Origin: Marinifilum sp. N1E240
Lineage (GTDB): Bacteria > Bacteroidota > Bacteroidia > Bacteroidales > Marinifilaceae
Assembly (NCBI RefSeq): GCF_009295825.1
Contig: NZ_WHKF01000009.1
Location: forward strand, 62,001 to 126,000
Direction of reading: 5' to 3'
DNA length: 64,000 nucleotides
Shown here piece by piece: positions 9,814 to 17,659 of this stretch. Made by a program: the position numbers and the translations under genes. Position 1 is the first letter of the stretch, and each line of letters starts with the position of its first letter. The notes below the pieces were generated by a model. It was not told the DNA's origin, made no database searches, and was given only the letters and a program-made list of their open reading frames with translations.

Positions 9814-12051
9814 CTATAGATTTAATCCCAAAGTAATGTATAGGCTTCTTCCCGGAGCATATATTGCTTCATCACTTCCTTTTACAGATCTACTCAAATG
9901 CTCGTAATAGGCTTCGTCGAAAATGTTTCGAACTCCTCCTGTCAAATGAAATGAGTCTGATATAAAATAGGAAGCATTTAAATCTACAATTGAAAAATCC
10001 GGTGTTTCTGTTTCTCCATATGATTTTGCAATTCTACTTTGCTTTAAGGCATGTCTGAAATTAATTTCAGGGTGAAATTTATTTTTACAAAAATGAGCTC
10101 CAAAAGCATATCTAATATCCAAAGGCGGAATTTCAGGTAATGCCTGATTTTCATCTTTATTTTTACCGTAAGTATAAGCTAAATTAATACGATGGTAAAA
10201 TTGCGAATTGATGGTTTGGTTAAAGCTGATCTCAAATCCGCGCATTACAGCCTTATCTATATTATCATACTGTTTAACACCTGGAGCACTGGACATTTTT
10301 GGTGATAAATCGTTTCGAATTTCAGCGCTGATATAGTCTCTTAACATGGATGCAAAAACATTAATATCCAAATTGAATGATTTTGATTGCCATGTAAAAT
10401 TATAATCTATCTGGTAGTTGATTTCGGGATTCAAATCGGTATTTCCAATCCTTTCGTAAGGATCTACATCTACTGGAAGGTAATTTATGAATCGTTCGGT
10501 TAAGCTTCCACTTCGAGCAGCACGTCCAAACCAGATTCCCATTCTTACTTTATCAGAAATATCGTGAGTTGCTCCAATACTAAGAGAAAGATTCAAATCA
10601 TCCGAAGGATCGCCAGAGTTAGCTAAAATGAATTCATTGGCTTTGCTTTTGCTTTCTGCCGAATTGTTGTCAATTCTGGTAGATGCAATAAAATAGGTAT
10701 TGCCTGATGAGAAATGATACTCTCCAAATACGCCAATATTTGAAATTTTACTATCCTGCCAAATGTTGTCGTAAATTGTGTTGCCTGCCATTGGTCCCAT
10801 CAACATTTCACGAGAGCGAGTACCATCAGCTTCTTCCGATTTATAATCTACTCCCGCAAATAATGAACTTTCTTTGAATTGAAAAGCCGCCTCTGATCTA
10901 AATGCATAGTTTTTGGTTTCAGCTTCGGTAATGGCATTTACTTTTCGCGGATTAAGGTTCTTAGTTAAATTATCCATTACATGATCAACAAAAGATGCAT
11001 TTGTAGCAGTCGAAATGGATGCTAAGGCTGAATTGTTAAAAGTAATTTTGTGTCCCAGGCTAATAAGTTTGGTATCATCTTCTCGTAAATCCATATTTAA
11101 AGCCGGAAAATCAACATCTTCGGCGTAATTGCTATTTGCTGATATTTTTAAACTCTGATTTGAAGATAATTTTAGAACTCCCGAAAGTCCAATATTTCTC
11201 CGGTTAAAACTTGAAGTTACTTTGTCTCCATTTCCATCTTCGTAATCCGATCCTTCGCTGTAAGCTCCAAAAATTCCGAAATTGTAGAATTTTCCTTTAA
11301 CTCCTGCCAGAGCTTCTGTTCTGAAAATTTTCCCATTGCTTTCGTAGTTGGTGGTTGCTCGTCCGAAAGCTTGAGTTTTATCGCTAAAGCTTTTTTGTGA
11401 GGATTTAAAATGAATGCTTCCCCCAAATGAATTGCCGTAGCGCAAAGAGTGTGGACCTTTCATGATTTCCACTTTGTCGACCATATTTAAAGGAATTTGA
11501 CTGATTGGTGGATCCATTCGGTTTGGGCATGCTGCAGTAGCACCTAAACCATCATCCATAATAATGTTAATTTGGTTGTATTTGAATCCTCGTAAAACAG
11601 GATCAAAACCATAACTTCCACTTTTTCGAATTCCGCCGATTAATGCAGTCTGACTAAGAAAATCTCCGGCATCGTGCGATAGTTTATCGCTTGAGTTTAC
11701 TTTCATCACATCTGATTCTGCTTTACCAGTTTTTCGAGCAATAACGGTTGTTGGCATTAAGGAAATATAGGCTTGGGTCAAATATAATTTTCCAGATTCC
11801 AGAGCGTCCTTTAGTTGAGTGCTCTTAATGATGATTTTTCCATAGTTAACATGTGATATTTGTAAGTTATCACCTTCATTGTAAACGATATTTATTTCGC
11901 CTGTTGCGGAAGAACTTCCTTTTTGATTCTGATACAAATAATGAGCAAATGCGATGGGCTCTTTCGTATCCTGATCGAGAATTTGAATGGTTTTTTGTGC
12001 GTAAATCTGAAATCCTAATAGTAGAAAACAGATGGACAATATATTTTTCAT
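9814..12051 (-). CDS. TonB-dependent receptor, probable copper receptor (OprC/NosA-like)
   Basis: Outer-membrane receptor of 745 residues. A signal peptide ends at IYA/Q (residue 19), followed by a carboxypeptidase-regulatory-like domain (20-95), a plug domain (about 105-220; KVEIMKGPHSLRYGNSFGG) and a 22-strand-type barrel to a terminal Leu. The plug reads AACPNRMDPP, giving C175-x3-M179, and the barrel has FVDHVMD, giving H357-x-M359. This CxxxM plus HxM pair matches the copper site described for Pseudomonas OprC. The next gene upstream encodes a small CNGKCH protein, supporting a metal role. The Cu assignment is inference from these motifs. Confidence 0.75.
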   Translation of the reverse strand: MKNILSICFLLLGFQIYAQKTIQILDQDTKEPIAFAHYLYQNQKGSSSATGEINIVYNEGDNLQISHVNYGKIIIKSTQLKDALESGKLYLTQAYISLMPTTVIARKTGKAESDVMKVNSSDKLSHDAGDFLSQTALIGGIRKSGSYGFDPVLRGFKYNQINIIMDDGLGATAACPNRMDPPISQIPLNMVDKVEIMKGPHSLRYGNSFGGSIHFKSSQKSFSDKTQAFGRATTNYESNGKIFRTEALAGVKGKFYNFGIFGAYSEGSDYEDGNGDKVTSSFNRRNIGLSGVLKLSSNQSLKISANSNYAEDVDFPALNMDLREDDTKLISLGHKITFNNSALASISTATNASFVDHVMDNLTKNLNPRKVNAITEAETKNYAFRSEAAFQFKESSLFAGVDYKSEEADGTRSREMLMGPMAGNTIYDNIWQDSKISNIGVFGEYHFSSGNTYFIASTRIDNNSAESKSKANEFILANSGDPSDDLNLSLSIGATHDISDKVRMGIWFGRAARSGSLTERFINYLPVDVDPYERIGNTDLNPEINYQIDYNFTWQSKSFNLDINVFASMLRDYISAEIRNDLSPKMSSAPGVKQYDNIDKAVMRGFEISFNQTINSQFYHRINLAYTYGKNKDENQALPEIPPLDIRYAFGAHFCKNKFHPEINFRHALKQSRIAKSYGETETPDFSIVDLNASYFISDSFHLTGGVRNIFDEAYYEHLSRSVKGSDEAIYAPGRSLYITLGLNL

Positions 12052-12161
12052 CCTTGATTTTTTAAGGTAAGTAATGATGTACTCCTGAAAATTAGGGGTA
12101 CAAAGAATTTCGATATCAATAAATTGAAATTGATTTCGAGAAAAATGGATATTTCGATAGA

Positions 12162-12524
12162 TTATGAGTTCGGAGGATGATATATGTCTGATATCCCTGT
12201 AATGGGACTTAAATTTTTAAAAAGGAAAGAAACCTTATTTTTTGAAATTATTGGTGTTGGTAGTTGTGTGGAAGTATAAAGAATGAAGCATTGAATTTCT
12301 TTCTCAATAACTAATTGATCGTTTTTTGATTTGTTTTCTTCCTGTTCTTTGATTTGTTTTTTTAAATGACATTTACCATTGCATTCCATTTCGGGTTTGT
12401 CTTTGTTCTCGCAAATTTCTGCGAATATATCTTGGTTGATTTTAAAATTTAGCACGATAATGGCTGTCTCAAATGTTTGGAATGAGAAAAGAATGAGCAG
12501 CAGATATGTGAAAAATCTCTTCAA
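12162..12524 (-). CDS. Small membrane-anchored protein with CNGKCH motif
   Basis: Bacteroidota small-protein family of unknown function, recognised by the MECNGKCHLKKQ motif after a DKPEMEC lead and a Lys/Glu-rich stretch. I take a TTG at 12524 as start. It gives MKRFFTYLLLILFSFQTFET, a normal signal or anchor helix, and 120 residues. The longer frame from ATG 12614 starts inside the terminator hairpin of the selD operon and adds an unlikely leader. The Cys-x3-Cys-His could bind a metal. It lies 110 bases before the copper-type TonB receptor on the same strand, so the two probably act together. Confidence 0.6.
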   Translation of the reverse strand: MKRFFTYLLLILFSFQTFETAIIVLNFKINQDIFAEICENKDKPEMECNGKCHLKKQIKEQEENKSKNDQLVIEKEIQCFILYTSTQLPTPIISKNKVSFLFKNLSPITGISDIYHPPNS

Positions 12525-12596
12525 TAGGGATAATAAAAGACAATTGTGTATTAAATATACAAAAGCTTTATGTAATGAGTAATGTAAATTAGCCAC

Positions 12597-12632
12597 AAAA
12601 ATAAAAAAGCTCATCCAAAGTTTGGATGAGCT
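12597..12632 (-). terminator. Terminator of the selD-yedF operon
   Basis: Stem AGCTCATCC / GGATGAGCT with loop CAAACTTTG read on the minus strand, followed by a T-rich run. It lies 24 bases after the yedF-like stop codon. Confidence 0.8.
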
Positions 12633-12655
12633 AATTTTTTATATCGAGTTTTTAC

Positions 12656-12997
12656 TTACAGATTGATTACTTTATCGGCATCTGCCTGAAGAGTAATGAT
12701 ATCAGGCATGCTTCCTATTGCTCCAACTTTAATTTGATCTAACAGGTTGAAATATTCAAGACAAGTTTTACACGCCAGCATTCTAACTCCTTTTTGTTCC
12801 AGGTTTTGCAGAGCTTCTAATGCTGGAGAGTTTTCACAAATCAATTTCACTCCTGCATTGTAGAAAACAATGATTTTCGGCAATCTGCCTTCGGCATCTA
12901 AAAGTTTAAAATAGTTGCTTGCTAATTTTACACCCAACTCTTCGCTTCCCGAACCCATTCCATTCTGGGTAATCTGTATCAATGTATTTTTGTGCAT
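12656..12997 (-). CDS. DsrE-like selenium-metabolism protein (YedF C-terminal type)
   Basis: A 113-residue protein of the DsrE/YedF type. It has the start TLIQITQNGMGSGSEELG, the FYNAGVKL segment, and GVRMLACKTCLEYF, whose Cys pair is the likely reactive centre. It corresponds to the C-terminal half of YedF and lacks the TusA-like N-terminal domain. It starts 2 bases after selD ends, and this pairing is what points to selenium handling, perhaps delivering selenium or persulfide to SelD. The exact role is not known. Confidence 0.75.
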   Translation of the reverse strand: MHKNTLIQITQNGMGSGSEELGVKLASNYFKLLDAEGRLPKIIVFYNAGVKLICENSPALEALQNLEQKGVRMLACKTCLEYFNLLDQIKVGAIGSMPDIITLQADADKVINL

Positions 12998-12999
12998 AA

Positions 13000-14040
13000 T
13001 TATCTTACGCTAATATATGGTTCGTTATCATCTTTTCTTTCCATCAATTTACCAATTGGATTCAAGTTGAATCCTTCTGATTTTGCCAGCTCTACAAAGT
13101 CTGAAATGTTATCATCGTTTACAGCTACCAAAAGTCCGCCACTCGTTTGAGGATCGCAAAGCAGAGCTTTCTGATCTTCGGTAATTTCTCCAATTAAATG
13201 ACCGTAAGAAGCCCAATTGCGTCGTGTTCCTCCAGGCGTACTTCCTTTTTGAATCAAATCTTCAACACCATCGATTTTTGGAACAGCATTGTAATCGATT
13301 TCCGCATTAACTTTACTTCCTTCGCAAATTTCACTTAAGTGACCTAAAAGACCAAAACCGGTAACATCAGTCATCGATTTAATATATTCTTGTTCTCCGA
13401 AAACTACACCAACTTTATTTAAACTGCACATTAAATCAACTGCAATCTGATTGTTTTCGTGAGCGATTAATTTCTTTTTCTCAGCAGTGGTAAGAACACC
13501 AATTCCTAAAGGTTTGGTTAAAAATAGAGTACAATTCGGACTTGCTGTATTGTTTTTCTTTACACGATCGGTTGCAACAATTCCATTTACCGATAATCCA
13601 AAAACAGGATCACCAATATCGATGGAATGACCACCCGCTAATTGAATGTCTGCGTTTGCACAAACATCTCTGGCTCCTTCAATTACTTTTTGGGCAATAT
13701 CAGTTGATAATTTATCTAAAGGCCAGGCTAAAATAGCTAATGCCATAATCGGTTTTCCGCCCATTGCATAAATATCACTTATGGCATTTGTAGCAGCAAT
13801 TCTACCAAAATCATACGGATCATCAACAATAGGAGTGAAAAAATCGGTGGTGCTTATCAAAGCTTGTCCGTTTCCCAAGTCGAATACCGCGGCATCGTCT
13901 TTTGTGTCGTTGCCAACCAGTAAATTTGGATTCGGGACTCTTGGTGTGCTGCTTTTTAGTATACATTCTAAATCTTTTGGTGAGATTTTACAGCCACATC
14001 CAGCTCCCGGACTAAACTGAGTCAGTTTCTTAGTTTCCAT
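13000..14040 (-). CDS. selD: Selenide, water dikinase (selenophosphate synthetase)
   Basis: Makes selenophosphate from selenide and ATP for selenocysteine or 2-selenouridine. The N-terminus [20 protein letters not shown] matches E. coli SelD, with catalytic-site Cys at C17 (Cys, not selenocysteine: no in-frame TGA). The ATP-binding segments are [29 protein letters not shown] and [22 protein letters not shown]. The length of 346 is normal. First gene of a two-gene operon with the yedF-like gene. No selA, selB or mnmH/selU is visible here. Confidence 0.95.
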   Translation of the reverse strand: METKKLTQFSPGAGCGCKISPKDLECILKSSTPRVPNPNLLVGNDTKDDAAVFDLGNGQALISTTDFFTPIVDDPYDFGRIAATNAISDIYAMGGKPIMALAILAWPLDKLSTDIAQKVIEGARDVCANADIQLAGGHSIDIGDPVFGLSVNGIVATDRVKKNNTASPNCTLFLTKPLGIGVLTTAEKKKLIAHENNQIAVDLMCSLNKVGVVFGEQEYIKSMTDVTGFGLLGHLSEICEGSKVNAEIDYNAVPKIDGVEDLIQKGSTPGGTRRNWASYGHLIGEITEDQKALLCDPQTSGGLLVAVNDDNISDFVELAKSEGFNLNPIGKLMERKDDNEPYISVR

Positions 14041-14069
14041 TCTATTATCTGATCTGTTAAATTATCCGG

Positions 14070-14077
14070 CAAAGATA
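14070..14077 (-). promoter_or_regulatory. Probable -7 box for selD
   Basis: On the minus strand TATCTTTG fits TAnnTTTG, about 30 bases before the selD ATG. No clear -33 TTTG is present. Confidence 0.45.
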
Positions 14078-14196
14078 TCACTTTTTAGCCTTCGTTGTCA
14101 CTCGGATAGCAGTCTAATTTTAACAATATTTATTGTGCAGAGATGAGTAAAATCTCTTAAATTTGATATTTCAATTTTGAATTAATTGTTTGTGAT

Positions 14197-14946
14197 TTGA
14201 AAAGACTGTTTAAATTATCTGGATTGTTACTTGTTGTTACAATGATTAGTGCATTCTCGTGTACAACACAGAAGAAATATGCCGAAGCATATTCTGATTG
14301 TGATGCATTTACTTGTGTAAATGAGGTGGATAGAAATGAACAGTTAGAATTAAAGAAGATTGGTAAGCGAAAATTACAGATCTATTTGATTCGACACGCT
14401 AAGCCAAATTTGAAAAAGAAGTTGTTCTATTCGGCGAAAGAAGCGCAGCAGTATGTGATCGATTACAATTCGGTGCCAGTAATTCCTATAGATAAAAATC
14501 TTGTGGAAGTAAACTTAAATCCTGATCATACCATCTATTGTTCCAATTTACCTCGCTCACAGGAAACTGCGCTATCGATTTTTGGAGATCGTTTTCCAGT
14601 AGTTTCTGATTCCATCTTTCGAGAGTTTGAAATCAGAATGATAAACGCAAATAGCATTGTAAAGCTGCCTCTTGGATTATGGCAGGCTTTTAGTCGCGGA
14701 AGTTGGATGTTGGGCTACAATCACCGTGGAATAGAGAGTCGGGAAGAATCAAAATTACGTACAAAACAAGCTGCCGAAAACCTAATTAAAGTTGCAGAAA
14801 AGGAAGAAACAGCGGTCTTAGTTGCTCATGGCATGCTAAACGGAGGAATTGCAAAGGAACTAATTAAACAAGGTTGGCAGATCACTCAAAAAAAAGGTCA
14901 GGTAAACCTTGGAGCTACCATCCTTGTTAAAATTGTTGATTTGTAA
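14197..14946 (+). CDS. Histidine phosphatase family lipoprotein
   Basis: A 249-residue protein of the phosphoglycerate-mutase-like (histidine phosphatase) family. The catalytic motif appears as LIRHAKP (RHA in place of the usual RHG), and the second His is in VLVAHGMLNGG; SNLPRSQETA supplies the usual Arg. The N-terminus MKRLFKLSGLLLVVTMISAF is a lipoprotein signal ending at a Cys (FSC). The start is TTG. The substrate is unknown; placement in the envelope suggests a periplasmic phosphate ester. Single gene, convergent with the O-methyltransferase gene. Confidence 0.7.
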   Translation: MKRLFKLSGLLLVVTMISAFSCTTQKKYAEAYSDCDAFTCVNEVDRNEQLELKKIGKRKLQIYLIRHAKPNLKKKLFYSAKEAQQYVIDYNSVPVIPIDKNLVEVNLNPDHTIYCSNLPRSQETALSIFGDRFPVVSDSIFREFEIRMINANSIVKLPLGLWQAFSRGSWMLGYNHRGIESREESKLRTKQAAENLIKVAEKEETAVLVAHGMLNGGIAKELIKQGWQITQKKGQVNLGATILVKIVDL

Positions 14947-14955
14947 TTTGAAGAA

Positions 14956-15597
14956 TTACTTTTTCCGAATCATCATCAATCCATGACGAATGGGTAGCAT
15001 TAGATTTTCTACTCTATCGTCTTTTTGTACGTGATCGTTAAATGCGAGAATTCCTTGAGTTTGTTTATCGTTTGGGTCTACCTTATCAACAACTTTACCA
15101 TCCCAAAGAACATCGTCGGCTAAAATGAAACCACCTTGTTTTAGTTTTGGTAATACGGCTTCGAAATACTCAATGTACTGGCGCTTGTCGGCATCAATAA
15201 ATACCATGTCAAAACATTCTTCAAGTTTTGGAATGATATCCAAGGCCTCGCCAATATGGAACTCAATTTGATTTTCGCAACCAGATTGCTTAATAAATTT
15301 TCGGGTGAAATATTCCAATTCATCATTGCAATCAATGGTATGAATAACGCAATCATCTGAAGTTCCCATAGCCATACTAATGGCGGAATATCCAGTGTAT
15401 GTGCCAATTTCCAGTACGCGTTTAGGATTCATCATTTGGCAAATCATTTTTAAAAACTTGCCTTGTAAATGTCCCGAAAGCATTCTTGGGCGAAGCATTT
15501 TAACATGTGTTTCGCGCGATAAATCTTTTAAAACTTGCTCTTCGTTTTCGGTGTGTGTTAGAATATAGTCTTCCAGCTCTTTGTTAATCTCCAGCAT
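14956..15597 (-). CDS. SAM-dependent O-methyltransferase (COMT-like)
   Basis: A 213-residue class I methyltransferase of the CCoAOMT/PF01596 family. Visible motifs are RVLEIGTYTGYSAISMA (SAM loop I), HTIDCNDELEYFTRKF, FDMVFIDADKRQYIEYFE (metal-binding Asp) and GGFILADDVLWDGKV. The natural acceptor is unknown; bacterial members act on catechol-like compounds. It starts 3 bases after the M16 peptidase gene ends, so the two are one transcript. Confidence 0.85.
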   Translation of the reverse strand: MLEINKELEDYILTHTENEEQVLKDLSRETHVKMLRPRMLSGHLQGKFLKMICQMMNPKRVLEIGTYTGYSAISMAMGTSDDCVIHTIDCNDELEYFTRKFIKQSGCENQIEFHIGEALDIIPKLEECFDMVFIDADKRQYIEYFEAVLPKLKQGGFILADDVLWDGKVVDKVDPNDKQTQGILAFNDHVQKDDRVENLMLPIRHGLMMIRKK

Positions 15598-15600
15598 GAC

Positions 15601-16821
15601 TTATTTGTACATCAAAGTGGTTAATTTTTCTTTGTCTAAAATCTCGTTGGCAACTTCCATCAACTGTTCCGCAGTTATCGATTCTACTTTTTGGTAAATC
15701 TCCTCAAGAGAATCTACACGATTGTACAGGAGGAAACTTTTGCCAACATTCAACATCAAATTTTCATTGTTCTCCGATGAAATGGCAATTTGACCAATCA
15801 TCTGATTTTTAGCCTTTGTTAATTGTCCAGGTCCTAATTTCTTTGTGCAAAGTAAATCCATTTCTTTGTGAATTAGACTTAAACATTTATCAAGATAACC
15901 TTTGTCAGTTCCAAAGTAGATGCTGAAAACTCCAGTATCAACGTAAGGTGAATAATTGGCTTCGATATTGTATGCCAGTCCGTGTTTTTCGCGAAGAGTT
16001 AAATTCAATCGAGAATTCATTCCTGGTCCACCTAAAATATTGGTGAGCAGTGAAAGAGGAATTCTTCTTTCGTCATTGGCATCGTAAGCTACATTTCCAA
16101 GTACACAATGTCTTTGAAAAGTATTTTTTTCTAATGTTAATGTTCTTGGTTTGTAAGAATTTGGTTTGATTCTTTTGTTAGTGCGAAGATTCACGGGAAT
16201 GTGGCCAAAGAATTTCTCCACCATTTTAACCAGCTTCTTAAAATCGATATTCCCAACCGAACTAATTACCATTTGATCTGTATGATAATTGTTCTCGATA
16301 AAACTCAGAATATCATTTCGCTTAAAAGCTTTAATGTGCTTTGGAGTTCCTAAAATATTTCGTCCTATCGGGTCTTTTTTGAAAATTAATTCTTCGAAAT
16401 CATCAAAAATTAATTCCGAAGGAGAATCTTTATATGAATTGATTTCATCAAGAATTACCTCTTTTTCTTTTTCCAGTTCCTTATCAGGAAAAACAGAATT
16501 AAATGTGATATCGCTAATTAGCTCAAGAGCTCTTTTGTAATCCTTGTCAAGGAAAGTAGTGTAAACACATGTTTCTTCCTTGGTTGTGTAAGCATTCAAT
16601 TCTCCGCCAACATCTTCCATGCGACTTAAAATATGATATGCTTTACGCTTTGTTGTTCCTTTGAACACCACATGCTCTATAAAGTGAGCAATTCCCCATT
16701 CTTCTTCTTTCTCATCTCGGGAACCGGTATTCAAAATAATTCCGCAATGCGCAACAGTGGCATTCACCGGACGATGAATCAGGCGGATACCATTTGATAA
16801 TGTGTGAGTTTCGAATACCAT
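15601..16821 (-). CDS. M16 family zinc peptidase
   Basis: A 406-residue insulinase/pitrilysin-type protease. The inverted zinc motif HFIEH is at residues 46-50, and the distal Glu lies in the KEKEVILDEINSYKDSP stretch. The C-terminal half carries the R/Y substrate-binding pair region (GGPGMNSRLNLTLREKHGLAYN). This is the single-chain short form, like processing-peptidase beta subunits, with no signal peptide. A -7 box TACCTTTG precedes it. It leads a two-gene operon with the O-methyltransferase. Confidence 0.9.
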   Translation of the reverse strand: MVFETHTLSNGIRLIHRPVNATVAHCGIILNTGSRDEKEEEWGIAHFIEHVVFKGTTKRKAYHILSRMEDVGGELNAYTTKEETCVYTTFLDKDYKRALELISDITFNSVFPDKELEKEKEVILDEINSYKDSPSELIFDDFEELIFKKDPIGRNILGTPKHIKAFKRNDILSFIENNYHTDQMVISSVGNIDFKKLVKMVEKFFGHIPVNLRTNKRIKPNSYKPRTLTLEKNTFQRHCVLGNVAYDANDERRIPLSLLTNILGGPGMNSRLNLTLREKHGLAYNIEANYSPYVDTGVFSIYFGTDKGYLDKCLSLIHKEMDLLCTKKLGPGQLTKAKNQMIGQIAISSENNENLMLNVGKSFLLYNRVDSLEEIYQKVESITAEQLMEVANEILDKEKLTTLMYK

Positions 16822-16840
16822 ATACTTTTTTATTAGGCTG

Positions 16841-16848
16841 CAAAGGTA
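16841..16848 (-). promoter_or_regulatory. Probable -7 box for the M16-methyltransferase operon
   Basis: Minus-strand TACCTTTG fits TAnnTTTG, 20 bases before the M16 start codon. No TTTG is seen at -33. Confidence 0.45.
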
Positions 16849-16899
16849 ACAAGAAGTTTATAATCCGATTAAAATTCCTCTCTAATTTTCTTGTTTTTA

Positions 16900-16930
16900 T
16901 TTGGAGGTGTAAATTTTTTACGTACTTTTG
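16900..16930 (+). promoter_or_regulatory. Promoter of the first tRNA-Phe pair
   Basis: TTTG at 16900-16903, 19 bases, then TACTTTTG at 16923-16930, 18 bases before the tRNA. Exact match to the Bacteroidota consensus. Confidence 0.8.
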
Positions 16931-16948
16931 CATCGCTCAAGTAAAGAG

Positions 16949-17021
16949 GGTGCCATAGCTCAGTTGGTAGAGCAATGGACTGAAAATCCATGTGTCCCTG
17001 GTTCGATTCCAGGTGGCACCA
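16949..17021 (+). tRNA. tRNA-Phe (GAA), copy 1
   Basis: A 73-base cloverleaf. Acceptor GGTGCCA/TGGCACC, anticodon loop CTGAAAA (anticodon GAA), T-loop TTCGATT. The discriminator A is followed by CCA in the DNA (17022-17024), which may be an encoded CCA end. It differs from the other two copies at the fourth acceptor pair, G-C instead of A-T. Confidence 0.95.
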
Positions 17022-17052
17022 CCACTTTTTCTTCGAGTAATAATACCAGAAG

Positions 17053-17125
17053 GGTACCATAGCTCAGTTGGTAGAGCAATGGACTGAAAATCCATGTGTC
17101 CCTGGTTCGATTCCAGGTGGTACCA
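17053..17125 (+). tRNA. tRNA-Phe (GAA), copy 2
   Basis: 73 bases, identical to copy 1 except for the 4:69 acceptor pair (GGTACCA/TGGTACC). Anticodon GAA. It lies 31 bases after copy 1 and shares its promoter and the terminator that follows. CCA is not encoded (ACG follows). Confidence 0.95.
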
Positions 17126-17127
17126 CG

Positions 17128-17165
17128 AAAAGAGAGAAAAGCGTAATGTTTTTCTCTCTTTTTTG
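17128..17165 (+). terminator. Terminator of the tRNA-Phe pair
   Basis: Stem AAAAGAGAGAAAA / TTTTTCTCTCTTTT with an 8-base loop, followed by more T. Confidence 0.8.
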
Positions 17166-17179
17166 TTTTTGTATATTTG
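17149..17179 (+). promoter_or_regulatory. Promoter of the PH-domain gene, overlapping the tRNA terminator
   Basis: TATATTTG at 17172-17179 fits the -7 consensus. TTTT at the -33 position (17149-17152) lies in the right arm of the tRNA terminator. The CDS starts 23 bases after the -7 box. Confidence 0.5.
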
Positions 17180-17203
17180 ATATTACCAATGAATAATATC
17201 AAA
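17176..17203 (+). repeat. Inverted repeat just before the PH-domain gene
   Basis: Perfect 10-base arms TTTGATATTA / TAATATCAAA around an 8-base loop. It begins within the -7 box and ends on the first base of the start codon. It could be a repressor site or an RNA hairpin that hides the start. Confidence 0.55.
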
Positions 17204-17610
17204 TGATAAAATATCACTCTAAAATTGGAACAGGAATTCTTATTTTTTTGATTGGAATTTTAGGTGGTTTAACCGTAATTACGATATACTACGAAGCTTG
17301 GCTTGGTGTAGTAATTATAGGTTCAGTAGGGGTATTTATAGGCTATATCTTCTCTTCAACCCAATATATTATTCATGATCAGATATTGAATATCAAAAGT
17401 GGATTTGTAGTTAATATTTCTATTCAGATTAGTGCAATTAAAAGTGTTACCAAGAGCCGTAACCCGATTAGTTCTCCCGCCAATTCTTTCGATAGAATTG
17501 AGATTAGATACAATAAGTATGATACGATATTAATCTCGCCTAGAAATCAAAAAGTATTTATTCAGGATTTGAAAGAAGCTAATCCAAGTATTGAGCTGAA
17601 AGGTTTTTAG
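17203..17610 (+). CDS. PH-domain membrane protein
   Basis: A 135-residue protein with two closely spaced hydrophobic helices near residues 8-50 (TGILIFLIGILGGLTVITIYY and VVIIGSVGVFIGYIF). A beta-rich tail follows, with YIIHDQILNIKSGFVVNISIQISAIKSVTKSRNPISSPANS. This pattern fits the bacterial pleckstrin-homology proteins (bPH_2/DUF304-like) that sit at the inner membrane. Function unknown. It lies between tRNA genes and convergent with the S41 protease. Confidence 0.65.
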   Translation: MIKYHSKIGTGILIFLIGILGGLTVITIYYEAWLGVVIIGSVGVFIGYIFSSTQYIIHDQILNIKSGFVVNISIQISAIKSVTKSRNPISSPANSFDRIEIRYNKYDTILISPRNQKVFIQDLKEANPSIELKGF

Positions 17611-17659
17611 TAAAGCAATTAGAATAAATTATTCATTTACTCAAACCTCATTTGCTTAT

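Noticed and set aside
11217-11426. Second minus-strand frame inside the TonB receptor gene
   Set aside because: Out-of-frame shadow of a clear receptor gene with no start signal of its own.
12525-12614. N-terminal extension of the CNGKCH gene from ATG 12614
   Set aside because: The ATG lies in the terminator stem of the selD operon and the added 30 residues look unlike a protein start.
17181-17191. Near match to the FadR-type operator before the PH-domain gene
   Set aside because: It differs at the key AC position and the gene has no link to wall salvage; it also shows that AT-rich DNA gives chance near matches.
16869-17217. Minus-strand frames across the tRNA-Phe pair
   Set aside because: They are translations of the complement of two near-identical tRNAs, which gives repeated HLESNQGHMDFQS-like text by chance.
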